This document shows, one piece after another, positions 25,724 through 34,933 of a stretch of DNA of 64,000 nucleotides; positions within the stretch are counted from its first letter, which is position 1; each line of letters begins with the position of its first letter. The DNA comes from Flavobacteriaceae bacterium NBU2973 (GTDB taxonomy: Bacteria; Bacteroidota; Bacteroidia; Flavobacteriales; Flavobacteriaceae): the NCBI GenBank assembly GCA_026162565.1, contig JAOEIQ010000009.1:1-64000 (forward strand). Direction: 5' to 3'. The translations under genes were made by a program, and so were the position numbers. The notes beneath the pieces were generated by a model that made no database searches, had not been told where the DNA came from, and saw only the letters and a list, made by a program, of their open reading frames with translations.

Positions 25724-27355
25724 ATGAGAAAAAATCTACTATTAGTATTGTTTTGTATTGCCTCTTTATCTCAAGCTCAAGTTAGTTTGGTGAAGGATAT
25801 TAATCCATCTGGAGATGGAGTAGCCTTATACTCTGAAAATAGAATTGAATATAATGGAGAATTATTATTCGCTGCAAATGATGGAGCAAATGGTATGGAG
25901 CTCTGGAAAAGCGATGGTACTGAAGTAGGAACGCAGATATTTAACACCACAAACGCTAATACAGATTCTGGTAATCCTAAAAATTTTTACAAATTCAATG
26001 GATTAGTTTATTATAATTCAGTTAGAACAAATGCTGGAACAGAACTTTATGCTACTGATGGGGCAACTTCAACAGTTTTTGCAGAAATAAATTTATTTGG
26101 AAATGCAAATCCAAGTAGCTTTAAAGAATTTAATAATAGCCTCATATTTTCAGCTATTTATGGGGATGTTAGTTCAAATAACTATGGACAAGAGCTATTT
26201 GGATTTGATGGCACTCAATGGTCTAATTTGAACGATATTTTTATTAAAGATATAAATACTACTGTAATATCTGCTAATTCAAATCACAGTTCTTCACCAG
26301 ATAGTTTTGTTGAGCTTAATGGATTATTGTTATTTTCAGCTGCAAGTATAGCTAATAATGGCGATAGAGAATTATGGGTTAGTAATGGTACAAATTCAGG
26401 TACTAATTTACTATTAGATATTAATGTAGGAGTTAGTAGTTCAAATCCTTCTGAATTAATATTTTTTAATAATAAAATCTATTTTTCAGCTGATGATGGA
26501 GTCAATGGAAGAGAGCTTTGGGTTACAGATGGCACAGTAAATGGGACAATGATGGTTCAAGATTTGTTTCCAAATGGTTCTGGTAATCCGACAGGATTAA
26601 CAGTTTATAATAATTTTTTAATTTTTACAGCTAATAATCCAAGTACTGGAGTTGAAGCTTTTAAAATGACTGCTTCAGAGAATATAACTTTACTGCAAAA
26701 CATAAATCCTGGTTCAGGTAGTAGTGCTCCTTTTGGGTATACAGTATTCAATGGTGATTTGTACTTTGCTGCTGACAATGGGAGCGGTATAGAGTTATGG
26801 AAATCTGGTGGTTTTCCATCTAATACAAATTTGTTAGCTGACATCAATCCTTCAGGTGAAAGTACACCACAAGGGTTTACGGAGTATAATGGGAAATTAT
26901 ATTTTAATGCAGATGATGGTGCTAATGGAAGGGAACTTTGGGTTACAGATGGAACCACAAGTGGTACGCAGTTAATTGAAGATATTTGGACAGGAGTAGC
27001 AAGTAGTGATCCATTGGATTTTATAGTAGCTGGAGATAATTTATTTTTCTCCGCAAGTAATGGATCAACAGGAATAGAGTTATTTAAATATAGGGATCCT
27101 TCTTTAAGTATTGATGATGAAGAAATCAATAAAAATTTCAAACTCTATCCAAACCCTAGTAATACTCATTTTTCAATTAAAACTAATTATGAAATAGATG
27201 ATGTCAAAGTATATGATATTAAAGGAAAACTTGTAAAATCTTTTGTAATAGGAAAAGAGAGATACTTAATAAATGATTTAAAATCTGGTTTATACTTTGT
27301 GAAAATTAAATCCACTAATGGTTATTCAATATCTCAAAAATTAATCAAGAATTAA
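25724..27355 (+). CDS. secreted ELWxxDGT-repeat protein with T9SS type A sorting domain
   Basis: The 543-residue protein has a signal peptide (LLLVLFCIASLSQAQ) and a propeller-like array of about eight repeats centred on ELWKSDGT, ELYATDGA, ELWVSNGT and ELWVTDGT. The C-terminal sorting domain begins FKLYPNPSNTHFSI and ends YFVKIKSTNGYSISQKLIKN. The tail directs export by the type IX system, whose PorU and PorV are encoded 10 kb upstream. The repeat family is usually found in surface proteins of unknown ligand. The gene has its own operator candidate and starts the last unit of the accessory module. Confidence 0.92.
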   Translation: MRKNLLLVLFCIASLSQAQVSLVKDINPSGDGVALYSENRIEYNGELLFAANDGANGMELWKSDGTEVGTQIFNTTNANTDSGNPKNFYKFNGLVYYNSVRTNAGTELYATDGATSTVFAEINLFGNANPSSFKEFNNSLIFSAIYGDVSSNNYGQELFGFDGTQWSNLNDIFIKDINTTVISANSNHSSSPDSFVELNGLLLFSAASIANNGDRELWVSNGTNSGTNLLLDINVGVSSSNPSELIFFNNKIYFSADDGVNGRELWVTDGTVNGTMMVQDLFPNGSGNPTGLTVYNNFLIFTANNPSTGVEAFKMTASENITLLQNINPGSGSSAPFGYTVFNGDLYFAADNGSGIELWKSGGFPSNTNLLADINPSGESTPQGFTEYNGKLYFNADDGANGRELWVTDGTTSGTQLIEDIWTGVASSDPLDFIVAGDNLFFSASNGSTGIELFKYRDPSLSIDDEEINKNFKLYPNPSNTHFSIKTNYEIDDVKVYDIKGKLVKSFVIGKERYLINDLKSGLYFVKIKSTNGYSISQKLIKN

Positions 27356-27357
27356 AA

Positions 27358-27447
27358 ATGGAATATTTAGAAAAAAACAAACTAGAGATTTTTTTAACAC
27401 TCTTATATTCAAGCATAGCGTTTTTAATTTACACTCTTATTGGTTGA
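27358..27447 (+). CDS. possible 29-residue membrane peptide
   Basis: An ORF beginning 2 bases after the preceding stop encodes MEYLEKNKLEIFLTLLYSSI and a further AFLIYTLIG, a charged start followed by one hydrophobic helix. The close spacing suggests translational coupling, but an ORF this short can arise by chance. Nothing else supports it. Confidence 0.25.
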   Translation: MEYLEKNKLEIFLTLLYSSIAFLIYTLIG

Positions 27448-27472
27448 TAGTTTAGTAGTGTTTAAATTATAT

Positions 27473-27507
27473 ATCCTGTTTCAATTTTTTTTGAAACAGG
27501 ATTTTTT
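27473..27507 (+). terminator. terminator of the ELWxxDGT unit
   Basis: ATCCTGTTTCAA pairs with TTGAAACAGGAT around T6, and another T6 run follows. Confidence 0.9.
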
Positions 27508-27537
27508 ATCTTTAAGCCATTAAAAAATCAATCAAAA

Positions 27538-28569
27538 ATGAAATCAATAAGTAAAAAGATATTTTCTATTATTCTAATTGGACTAGTCGTTTCTTGTTCA
27601 GTTAGTAAAAAAGCAGCAGATGGAAAATCTGGTAAAGATGGAGTTGATTCTGCTATCCAAAATTCTAATACAACAAATACAGTTGCCTTAAGTAAAGGCG
27701 AAGTTGCAGCTTTAGATATTAAAAAAAGTATGGAGTATTTAGCTTCAGATGAACTAGAAGGTAGAAATACTGGAACACCTGGAATTGAAAAAGCTGCAGT
27801 GTTTATAGAAAAGTATTTAGAGACCAATAATATTAGACCTTATTTTGAAACCTATCGTGATTCTTTCAACTTAAAAGATATTGTTGGTTATAATATTGTT
27901 GGAGTAGTAGAAGGAAATGATCCTAAACTTAAAAATGAATATGTAATTCTTGGCGGTCATTACGACCATATAGGTTTTGGTAAAGAAGTTAATGGCGATA
28001 CAATTGCAAATGGTGCCAACGATGATGCTTCAGGAACTATTGCTGCAATGGAGTTTGCTAAACATTTTGCAAAAAGTAAAACGAATAAACGTAGTATTTT
28101 AGTAACGCTGTATTCTGCAGAAGAAATGGGATTAAAAGGTTCTGCGCATTTAGCAAAGCGTCTAAAAAATGAAGGGTTAGATGCTTATACTATGATAAAT
28201 TTTGAAATGATTGGCGTACCAAGAGCTGCTGATAAATCCATGGCTTACATGAGTGGTTATGAGCGTTCAAATTTTGCTAAAACTTTAAATCGTTATGCTG
28301 GAGAAGAAGTTGTTGGTTTCTTCCCAAAAGCAAAAGAGTTCAATTTATTTATGAGGTCTGATAACTATCCGTTTTATAAAGAATTCAATATACCTGCTCA
28401 TGCTATTTCAACTTTCGATTTTACGAATTTTGAATATTACCATCATGTAGACGATGAAGCCGATAAGATGGATTATGAGCATATGACTAGTTTTATTAAT
28501 AAGATGATTCCTGCTCTTGAAGGAATGATGAATGCATCTACAAAAGAAGTAGCATTAGGTAATGACTAA
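27538..28569 (+). CDS. M28 family metallopeptidase lipoprotein
   Basis: This 343-residue protein is a zinc aminopeptidase-type enzyme. The signal ends in lipobox LVVSC (Cys at 21), so it is a lipoprotein. The metal-site motifs are in order: GGHYDHIGFG, GANDDASGTIAAMEFA, SAEEMGLKGS with the catalytic Glu, and NFEMIG. A late YHHVDDEADKM supplies the last His ligand. It overlaps the SDR gene by 8 bases. The in vivo substrate is unknown. Confidence 0.92.
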   Translation: MKSISKKIFSIILIGLVVSCSVSKKAADGKSGKDGVDSAIQNSNTTNTVALSKGEVAALDIKKSMEYLASDELEGRNTGTPGIEKAAVFIEKYLETNNIRPYFETYRDSFNLKDIVGYNIVGVVEGNDPKLKNEYVILGGHYDHIGFGKEVNGDTIANGANDDASGTIAAMEFAKHFAKSKTNKRSILVTLYSAEEMGLKGSAHLAKRLKNEGLDAYTMINFEMIGVPRAADKSMAYMSGYERSNFAKTLNRYAGEEVVGFFPKAKEFNLFMRSDNYPFYKEFNIPAHAISTFDFTNFEYYHHVDDEADKMDYEHMTSFINKMIPALEGMMNASTKEVALGND

Positions 28570-29245
28570 AAACGTAATAATTACTGGGACAAGTAGAGGT
28601 ATTGGTTTTGAATTGGTTCACTTATTTGCTAATCAAGGGCATAATGTCTTAGCATTATCTAGAAATGCACAACCAGCTAATAATTTGCATTTTGAAAACA
28701 TTACGTCCTTATCTTTTGACTTGTGTAATCTAGAGGATTATAAAAAAGTAGAAACATTTGTTTCTAAAGAATGGAATCAAGTTGATATTTTAATCAATAA
28801 CGCTGGAACATTGTTAAATAAACCTTTTGCCGAAAGTACCTTTGAAGATTTTGAGCAAGTATATAAAACCAATGTTTTTGGAGTTTCAGAATTAACTCGA
28901 GTAGTGTTACCTTACATGAAGAGTGATAGCCATGTGGTAACTATAAGTTCGATGGGAGGTATTCAAGGTAGTGTAAAGTTTCCTGGATTAGCTGCCTACA
29001 GTTCAAGTAAAGGAGCGGTTATTACGCTTACTGAATTATTAGCTGAAGAGTATAAAGAATCAGGACCACAGTTTAACGTTCTGGCTTTAGGAGCTGTACA
29101 AACGGAAATGCTTAAACAAGCCTTTCCAGATTTTCAAGCACCAACTACCGCATTGGAAATGGCAGAATATATCTTTGATTTTTCACTTAACGGGAATAAG
29201 TATTATAACGGTAAGTTGCTTCAAGTTTCTAATTCAACACCTTAA
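28562..29245 (+). CDS. short-chain dehydrogenase/reductase
   Basis: This 227-residue NAD(P)-dependent oxidoreductase has the TGTSRGIGFE cofactor loop at residues 8-17, the NNAG motif at 79-82, the catalytic Ser in VTISSMGG and the YSSSKGAV active-site Tyr/Lys. The C-terminal substrate-loop region is short, giving a protein slightly below the usual 240-260 residues. It overlaps the peptidase gene by 8 bases. Substrate cannot be inferred. Confidence 0.9.
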   Translation: MTKNVIITGTSRGIGFELVHLFANQGHNVLALSRNAQPANNLHFENITSLSFDLCNLEDYKKVETFVSKEWNQVDILINNAGTLLNKPFAESTFEDFEQVYKTNVFGVSELTRVVLPYMKSDSHVVTISSMGGIQGSVKFPGLAAYSSSKGAVITLTELLAEEYKESGPQFNVLALGAVQTEMLKQAFPDFQAPTTALEMAEYIFDFSLNGNKYYNGKLLQVSNSTP

Positions 29246-29249
29246 TTTC

Positions 29250-29822
29250 TTATTTTAACGGAATTGAAAAACCAATAGCTGCAGCTCCAGAAAACTGTTC
29301 TGCACTTGGGCTTATATAATAAGTGAATTCTAACTCGAAATTATGTTTCCTTCCTATTGCCAATCCCAAAGTAAAAGGAATATGTAGTGATAATCCTTTT
29401 TTTTCAATATCTGTGCCTGGAGTAAAAGTTCTTAAATTACCTAAAGTAGCTCCAAGTCCTATTTCGACATAAGGTGCAACCCAAGGAATAGGGGCTAAAA
29501 CTCGAGCTTTTCCACCTAATAATAAAGCTTTTGTTGTTACTTCAAATTCTTTAAGCGCTTCGTCTGTTGAATTGTTGTTTTTTGAAGTAGAAATAAATCC
29601 TAAATAAGGACGTAAGTCAAGCCAACTAGATATGCCAAAAACATATTCTCCTTGTAAATAGAAACCTGAACCTGAAATATCATAATCTTCAAATGTCGAA
29701 CTTATTCCAAGACCAATAGAAGCATTTATTGTGTGGTCTTTGCTCATTTGTGCATTACTAGTTAATGCAGCAAAACATGAAAAAAGAGTTAATAATAGAA
29801 GAGTTTTGAAAGATTGGCGCAT
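29250..29822 (-). CDS. outer-membrane beta-barrel protein
   Basis: The 190-residue protein has a signal peptide (TLLLLTLFSCFAALTSNAQ), alternating strands such as LQGEYVFGISSWLDLRPYLGF and YVEIGLGATLG, and a C-terminal strand ending SIPLK. This fits a small eight-stranded barrel of the OmpX/OmpA-like kind. Function is unknown. It converges with the SDR gene 4 bases away, leaving no room for a separate terminator. Confidence 0.8.
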   Translation of the reverse strand: MRQSFKTLLLLTLFSCFAALTSNAQMSKDHTINASIGLGISSTFEDYDISGSGFYLQGEYVFGISSWLDLRPYLGFISTSKNNNSTDEALKEFEVTTKALLLGGKARVLAPIPWVAPYVEIGLGATLGNLRTFTPGTDIEKKGLSLHIPFTLGLAIGRKHNFELEFTYYISPSAEQFSGAAAIGFSIPLK

Positions 29823-29929
29823 AACTTGGTTTAAGTAAGTTAGTTAATTAGTTTAAAACAAATATAGTAAGTCAAAATATAAATTCATTTATGAGTAGAA
29901 AAATTTTAGATTTCTATTATTTTTGAAAA

Positions 29930-30526
29930 ATGTCAAACGTTTTAGCCGATTATATTCCATCTAGCGCTTTAGATTATATTACTCAATTACTGCAGCAAGA
30001 ACATCTTGTAGTTAAAATTAAAAAGGAACGTAAAACTAGACATGGAGATTATAGACGTTTGCCAAATGGTAGTCATCAAATAACTGTAAACTCTAATTTA
30101 AACTACTATAGATTCTTAATTACATTAGTTCATGAGATTGCTCATTTTGAAGCTTATAAAAAGTTTGGAAGGCTTATAAAACCTCATGGCAAAGAGTGGA
30201 AACAAACGTTTCAAAGGTTGATGTTGCCTTTAGTAAATCCTAAAGTTTTTCCTAATGAATTACTGCCATTAATTGCTAAACATTTTCTAAATCCTAAAGC
30301 AAGTAGTGATACAGATGTTCAATTATCAAGAGCTTTAAAACAATATGATGAACCTAATGGAAAAACCTATATTTTTGAACTTCCTTTAGGAACAATTTTT
30401 AAACTCTACAATGGCAGAACATTTAAAAAAGGAAACAAACGAGTGAAACGATATGAATGTATTGAACTTAATACAGGAAAATTGTATCTTTTCAATCCAA
30501 ATGCAGAAGTAGAAATAATGGATTAA
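29930..30526 (+). CDS. SprT-like zinc-site protein
   Basis: The 198-residue protein has the metalloprotease-type motif VHEIAHFEA with H68, E69 and H72, followed by the third ligand in KPHGKEWK, as in SprT/Spartan domains. The C-terminal half (ELPLGTIFKLYNGRTFKKG) resembles the accessory domain found in Bacteroidota homologues. Spartan-type proteins cleave DNA-protein crosslinks, but the role of bacterial SprT is less well known, so I give no specific function. It starts 107 bases downstream of the divergent barrel gene. Confidence 0.85.
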   Translation: MSNVLADYIPSSALDYITQLLQQEHLVVKIKKERKTRHGDYRRLPNGSHQITVNSNLNYYRFLITLVHEIAHFEAYKKFGRLIKPHGKEWKQTFQRLMLPLVNPKVFPNELLPLIAKHFLNPKASSDTDVQLSRALKQYDEPNGKTYIFELPLGTIFKLYNGRTFKKGNKRVKRYECIELNTGKLYLFNPNAEVEIMD

Positions 30527-30539
30527 TCGATTTATTGGC

Positions 30540-30563
30540 ATTCCCTAGAAGTAGGGAATCTTT
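30540..30563 (+). terminator. weak terminator or leader hairpin before manC
   Basis: ATTCCCTA pairs perfectly with TAGGGAAT around GAAG and is followed by CTTTT. It lies 14 bases after the SprT-like gene and 56 bases before the preferred manC start. It also shows that the reading frame upstream of that start is noncoding. Confidence 0.55.
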
Positions 30564-30618
30564 TGGAGATTATAAAATTAGAAAATATATATTCCTGATT
30601 TTAAAGGAAATACACCAT

Positions 30619-31734
30619 ATGAATAAAAATTATTATGCCATATTAATGGCTGGAGGAGTAGGATCAAGATTTTGGCCAGTAAGTACTCAAGATTTCCCGA
30701 AGCAGTTTCACGATATGCTAGGGACTGGAGATACTTTAATTCAGAAAACGTTTAATCGATTAGCAAAACTAATACCTGAAGACAATATCTTCATTCTAAC
30801 CAATGAACGCTATAATGATTTGGTTTTTCAACAATTACCAAGCGTGACTAAACGTCAAGTTGTGTTAGAACCTGCTATGCGCAACACTGCTCCTTGTATT
30901 TTATATGCATCACTAAAAATACAAAAGGAAAATCCTGATGCAGTTATGATTGTCGCTCCAAGTGATCATTGGATTGAAGATGAAAATGCTTTCACTAATA
31001 ATGTTCAAGAAGCATTTAATTTTTGTGAAAAAAATGATGCTTTGATGACTTTAGGCATTACTCCAACGTTTCCAAATACTGGTTACGGTTATATTGAATA
31101 TGATTTGGAGTCTGAAGTGGTCACTGAGGCTACTCGAAGTGCCAATGAAGACTCATCAATTAAATCTGTAAATCAATTTAGAGAAAAACCAGACTATAAT
31201 ACTGCAAAAGAATTTTTAGCTCAAGGTAATTTTTTGTGGAATGCTGGAATTTTTATGTGGAGTGTTAAGAGTGTAGTTAGCGCATTTCAAAATAGTCAAC
31301 CAGAATTGTATAAATTATTTAAAAAAGGATACGAGGTATATAATACCGACTTTGAAGATGATTTTGTGAGAGATAATTATGGTAAAGCCGAAAATATCTC
31401 GGTCGACTATGCTATCATGGAAAAATCTAAAAATGTATATGTGCTACCTGCTACTTTTGATTGGAATGATTTAGGAACTTGGGGAAGTTTGTATGATAAA
31501 TTAGATAAAGATTCAGATAGTAATGCAGTTGTTAATGCAAAAACATTAACTGAAGATGCCTCTGGAAATATGATTCGAACAAAAAATGATAAAGTGGTAG
31601 TTGTAGATGGATTGGAGAATTATATAATTGTAGATAAAGATGAGGTTTTACTTATCTTTCCTAAAACTAAAGAACAAGATATCAAAAAAGTACTTCAAAA
31701 AGTAAAAGATAAGTTTGGAAAACATTATGGTTAA
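30619..31734 (+). CDS. manC: mannose-1-phosphate guanylyltransferase
   Basis: This enzyme makes GDP-mannose from Man-1-P and GTP for polysaccharide synthesis. The 371-residue protein has the nucleotidyltransferase signature AILMAGGVGSRFWPVS at its start, then EPAMRNTAPCI, IVAPSDHWI, GYGYIEYD, FREKPD and the C-terminal NWND-like FDWNDLGTWGSLYD. I chose the ATG at 30619, 11 bases from the signature. A TTG at 30535 would add 28 residues that run through a hairpin. No C-terminal isomerase domain is present, so it is the single-function type. Confidence 0.92.
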   Translation: MNKNYYAILMAGGVGSRFWPVSTQDFPKQFHDMLGTGDTLIQKTFNRLAKLIPEDNIFILTNERYNDLVFQQLPSVTKRQVVLEPAMRNTAPCILYASLKIQKENPDAVMIVAPSDHWIEDENAFTNNVQEAFNFCEKNDALMTLGITPTFPNTGYGYIEYDLESEVVTEATRSANEDSSIKSVNQFREKPDYNTAKEFLAQGNFLWNAGIFMWSVKSVVSAFQNSQPELYKLFKKGYEVYNTDFEDDFVRDNYGKAENISVDYAIMEKSKNVYVLPATFDWNDLGTWGSLYDKLDKDSDSNAVVNAKTLTEDASGNMIRTKNDKVVVVDGLENYIIVDKDEVLLIFPKTKEQDIKKVLQKVKDKFGKHYG

Positions 31735-31753
31735 TTAATCTCTTTATAAAAAG

Positions 31754-33223
31754 ATGTCAGAGCAAGAAAATAAATTCAATTTTTCTGAAGAAGAAACAAA
31801 AAAAGAACAAGCTGTAGAAGAAAAAAAGGAAGCCGTAAAACAAGATGCTAAAGGACTTTTTAAGAGTTTAAAAACATTCTTTGTTGAGCTATTAGATTTC
31901 CGTGATGATACAGATCGCGATGCAACTATCGAAGCAATTAAAGGCGATATACCATTCAAAGGTGCTACTGCTTGGATTTTAATCTGTTCTATATTTGTAG
32001 CTTCGGTTGGTTTAAACGCTAATTCAACTGCTGTAGTAATAGGCGCCATGCTTATTTCTCCGTTAATGGGTCCAATTTTAGGTGTTGGTATGTCTATTGC
32101 TTTAAATGATATAGATACTTTAAAAAGCTCACTTATTAATTTGGCGACGATGATTGTGTTGAGTTTGTTAACGGCATTTTTATTCTTTAAATTTTTTCCT
32201 TTAAGTGAAGATACATCAGAGTTACTTGGTAGAACACAGCCAGATATTAGAGATGTATTAATCGCTTTTTTTGGTGGATTAGCGTTAATAATAGCTAGAA
32301 CTAAAAGAGGAACTATAGCGTCAGTAATTTTTGGAGTAGCTATTGCAACAGCTTTAATGCCTCCTTTGTGTACGGCTGGTTATGGTTTAGCTAAAGCTAA
32401 TTGGGAGTATTTTAGAGGTGCAATGTATCTATTTACTATTAATACCATATTTATAGCATTAGCGACCTTTATTGTTTTAAAAGTTTTACGCTTTCCAATG
32501 CTAAAGTATGCTAACTCTGCTAAAAGAAAACGAATAGCTCAAATTGCATCAGTATTAGCAATTGTTGTTATGATTCCGGCGACCTTGACGTTTATAGATG
32601 TTTTAAAAGAAAGTACGTTTGAGCGAGATGCCAAAGCTTTTATAAATAATGAGTTGTCAACTTTGCCAAACACTAATTATATTAAAAAGAATGCAACCTT
32701 TAATTATGATCCTGAAGGTGAATCAATTATTGAATTAATTCCTTTTGGGAATGATGAGATTTTAGATGAAACTAAACAGCTTTTAGAATCAAGGTTTAAA
32801 AACTATTCGGCATTAAGCAACGCTAAACTATATATAAATCAGGTTAAGAATAGAGCGATAAATAATCTAGAATATATGGAAGAATTGCGTTCTCGTGATT
32901 CGTTAGACTTACTATCTCAAAGTCAAAAAATATCTTATTTAGAGGATCGTGTTAGAAAATTATCAAGACTTGAACGAGATCAAATCCCTTTTGATGAATT
33001 AATTAAAGAATTGAAAATTAATTACGACAAATTGGAGCATATTTCATTTTCAAATGAGATCAGATCTAATCTAACTGATATAGATACTATGAAAGTTTTT
33101 AATATTAAATGGGTTGATTCTGTTTCAACTGATGAGTCTAAAATTTCTGATAAAAAGAAATTAGAAGCCTTTTTAAAAGAAAGACTAGATTTAGATACCT
33201 TGATTGTAAGAAGTTATAATTAG
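31754..33223 (+). CDS. DUF389 membrane protein (TIGR00341-like)
   Basis: The 489-residue protein has an acidic and Lys-rich N-terminal tail (EEETKKEQAVEEKKEAVKQ). A DUF389 membrane domain of about six helices follows, with the family block STAVVIGAMLISPLMGPILG and ATALMPPLCTAGYGLA. A long soluble C-terminal part of about 220 residues is probably helical and periplasmic or cytoplasmic. The biochemical role of the family is not established to my knowledge. It converges with the ABC ATPase gene, with 2 bases between the stops. Confidence 0.85.
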   Translation: MSEQENKFNFSEEETKKEQAVEEKKEAVKQDAKGLFKSLKTFFVELLDFRDDTDRDATIEAIKGDIPFKGATAWILICSIFVASVGLNANSTAVVIGAMLISPLMGPILGVGMSIALNDIDTLKSSLINLATMIVLSLLTAFLFFKFFPLSEDTSELLGRTQPDIRDVLIAFFGGLALIIARTKRGTIASVIFGVAIATALMPPLCTAGYGLAKANWEYFRGAMYLFTINTIFIALATFIVLKVLRFPMLKYANSAKRKRIAQIASVLAIVVMIPATLTFIDVLKESTFERDAKAFINNELSTLPNTNYIKKNATFNYDPEGESIIELIPFGNDEILDETKQLLESRFKNYSALSNAKLYINQVKNRAINNLEYMEELRSRDSLDLLSQSQKISYLEDRVRKLSRLERDQIPFDELIKELKINYDKLEHISFSNEIRSNLTDIDTMKVFNIKWVDSVSTDESKISDKKKLEAFLKERLDLDTLIVRSYN

Positions 33224-33225
33224 AC

Positions 33226-33993
33226 TTATTGATTTTCGTCTAAATACATTTTACGAACTTTTTTAAATAAATTAGACGAATAAACAAAGTCTGTTACTAC
33301 TTCATTGTCAGTTTTGAAAATAGTATCTTTTGAACCTTCCCATGCTTTAAGGCCATTTCGTAAAAACACAATTTTTTCTCCAATCTCCATAACAGAGTTC
33401 ATGTCATGAGAGTTGATTACAGTAGTAATATTATATTCATCAGTAATCTCTTGTATAAGATTATCTATTACAATAGCTGTTTTTGGATCTAGACCAGAAT
33501 TAGGCTCATCACAAAATAGATATTTTGGATTGTTAACAATTGCTCTTGCAATAGCCACTCGCTTTTGCATACCTCCAGAAGCTTCACTAGGAAATTTATT
33601 ATGAGCATCAGGTAAATTCACACGTTTTAAAACCACATCTACACGATCTTCCATTTCACTTTTACTTTGTTTTGTAAACATACGTAAAGGGAACATAACA
33701 TTTTCAGCAATAGTCATAGAATCAAAAAGGGCACTGCCTTGAAAAACCATTCCTATTTCTGCTCTTACATCTCTTTTTTCATCATCGCTTAATTGAGCGA
33801 ATATTTTTCCATCATAAGCAATGCTTCCTCCTTCATATGCAAAAAGACCTAATAAGCATTTTAAAAAAACTGTTTTTCCAGAACCACTTTGCCCAATAAC
33901 CAAACTTGTTTTTCCTTTTTCGAAGGATGTGGAAATACCTTTTAGAATATGAGCATCTCCAAACGATTTATGTAAATCTTTTACTTCAATCAT
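33226..33993 (-). CDS. ABC transporter ATP-binding protein, MlaF type
   Basis: This 255-residue ATPase has the Walker A GQSGSGKT, Q-loop MVFQGSALFDSM, signature SGGMQKRVAIARA, Walker B YLFCDEPNSGLD and H-loop NSHDM. The signature and the DEPNSGLDP wording match ATPases of the Mla/Mce lipid transporters. The start is ATG at 33993, overlapping the stop of the permease gene (TAATG). A 20-residue upstream extension would lie wholly inside the permease gene. No MCE-domain (MlaD) gene follows, so the complex must be completed from elsewhere. Confidence 0.93.
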   Translation of the reverse strand: MIEVKDLHKSFGDAHILKGISTSFEKGKTSLVIGQSGSGKTVFLKCLLGLFAYEGGSIAYDGKIFAQLSDDEKRDVRAEIGMVFQGSALFDSMTIAENVMFPLRMFTKQSKSEMEDRVDVVLKRVNLPDAHNKFPSEASGGMQKRVAIARAIVNNPKYLFCDEPNSGLDPKTAIVIDNLIQEITDEYNITTVINSHDMNSVMEIGEKIVFLRNGLKAWEGSKDTIFKTDNEVVTDFVYSSNLFKKVRKMYLDENQ

Positions 33994-34736
33994 TAACTTA
34001 ATAGCATTTGAGTTAGCAAATAATTTAAAAGAATAATCACAACACTTGTCCAAACAAAAGACGTAGTACTAGCTTTACCAACCTCTAAAGCACCACCTTT
34101 CATATAATAACCGTAAAAAGAAGGGATTGTAGCAAGTACAAAAGCAAATACAAATGTTTTGATAAAAGCGTAAACTATGTGGAATGTTTGAAAATCTGTT
34201 TGTACACCTAAAATATAATCTTCTAAAGTGGCATAACCACCAAACATACAGGCAGCTAATCCTCCAAGAACTCCTAAAAACATGCCTATAGATATGATAA
34301 AAGGATAGAGTAATAATGCTATGGTTTTAGGAAAAACCAAATAGTTAATAGAATTAATTCCCATAACTTCAAGAGCATCGATTTGTTCAGTAACTCGCAT
34401 CGTTCCTATGCTAGATGTAATAAAAGAACCTACTTTACCTGCCATAATTATAGAAGTGAAAGTAGGAGCAAACTCTAGTATAATAGATTGTCTAGTGGCA
34501 AAACCAACCAGGTATTTTGGAATAAGTGGATTACTAATATTTAAAGCAGTTTGGATAGTGATTACACCTCCAACAAAAAAAGATATAAATGCGACTATTC
34601 CTAGAGACCCAAATATGAGATCGTCAATATCTTTAAAGATAAGATTTCGCATAACCGACCATTTGGTTGGTTTGCGAAACATCTCACGAATCATTAAAAA
34701 ATACTTTCCAATATTATGAAGGTATGTCATAAACAA
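33993..34736 (-). CDS. ABC transporter permease, MlaE family
   Basis: The 247-residue inner-membrane protein has about five hydrophobic segments and MlaE-family blocks: FVGGVITIQTALNI, EFAPTFTSIIMAGKVGSFIT and IGTMRVTEQIDALEVMGIN. The last is the classic EQIDAL motif. With the coupled ATPase it would move phospholipids between the membranes. The ATPase start overlaps its stop, so the two are translated together. Confidence 0.93.
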   Translation of the reverse strand: MFMTYLHNIGKYFLMIREMFRKPTKWSVMRNLIFKDIDDLIFGSLGIVAFISFFVGGVITIQTALNISNPLIPKYLVGFATRQSIILEFAPTFTSIIMAGKVGSFITSSIGTMRVTEQIDALEVMGINSINYLVFPKTIALLLYPFIISIGMFLGVLGGLAACMFGGYATLEDYILGVQTDFQTFHIVYAFIKTFVFAFVLATIPSFYGYYMKGGALEVGKASTTSFVWTSVVIILLNYLLTQMLLS

Positions 34737-34933
34737 ATTTGTTACTCGATAATCGAGATTTAAGTAGGTAACAATTTACATTATTTTACTTAAGTAGTTG
34801 TTTTTAATACTTAACTGATTTTTTAATAAGTAAATTGAATGCTAAAGTATAAAAACTAGCACTTATTTAACCATAATTTAAAGGTAGATATTTTAAAAAG
34901 TGTAATTTTGAAACTGTTTTAAAACAAATAAGC

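Noticed and set aside
26605-27141. 178-codon open frame on the minus strand
   Set aside because: It mirrors the ELWxxDGT repeats of the real gene on the other strand and has no coherent fold or family.
21392-27507. Horizontally acquired island around the two-component locus
   Set aside because: I see no integrase, tRNA junction or clear shift in base composition, so transfer is not supported by the sequence alone.
30535-30618. 28-residue N-terminal extension of ManC
   Set aside because: It crosses a perfect hairpin and precedes the nucleotidyltransferase signature by far more than is normal.
33994-34053. 20-residue N-terminal extension of the ABC ATPase
   Set aside because: It is wholly inside the permease gene, while the ATG at 33993 overlaps the permease stop in the usual coupled way.
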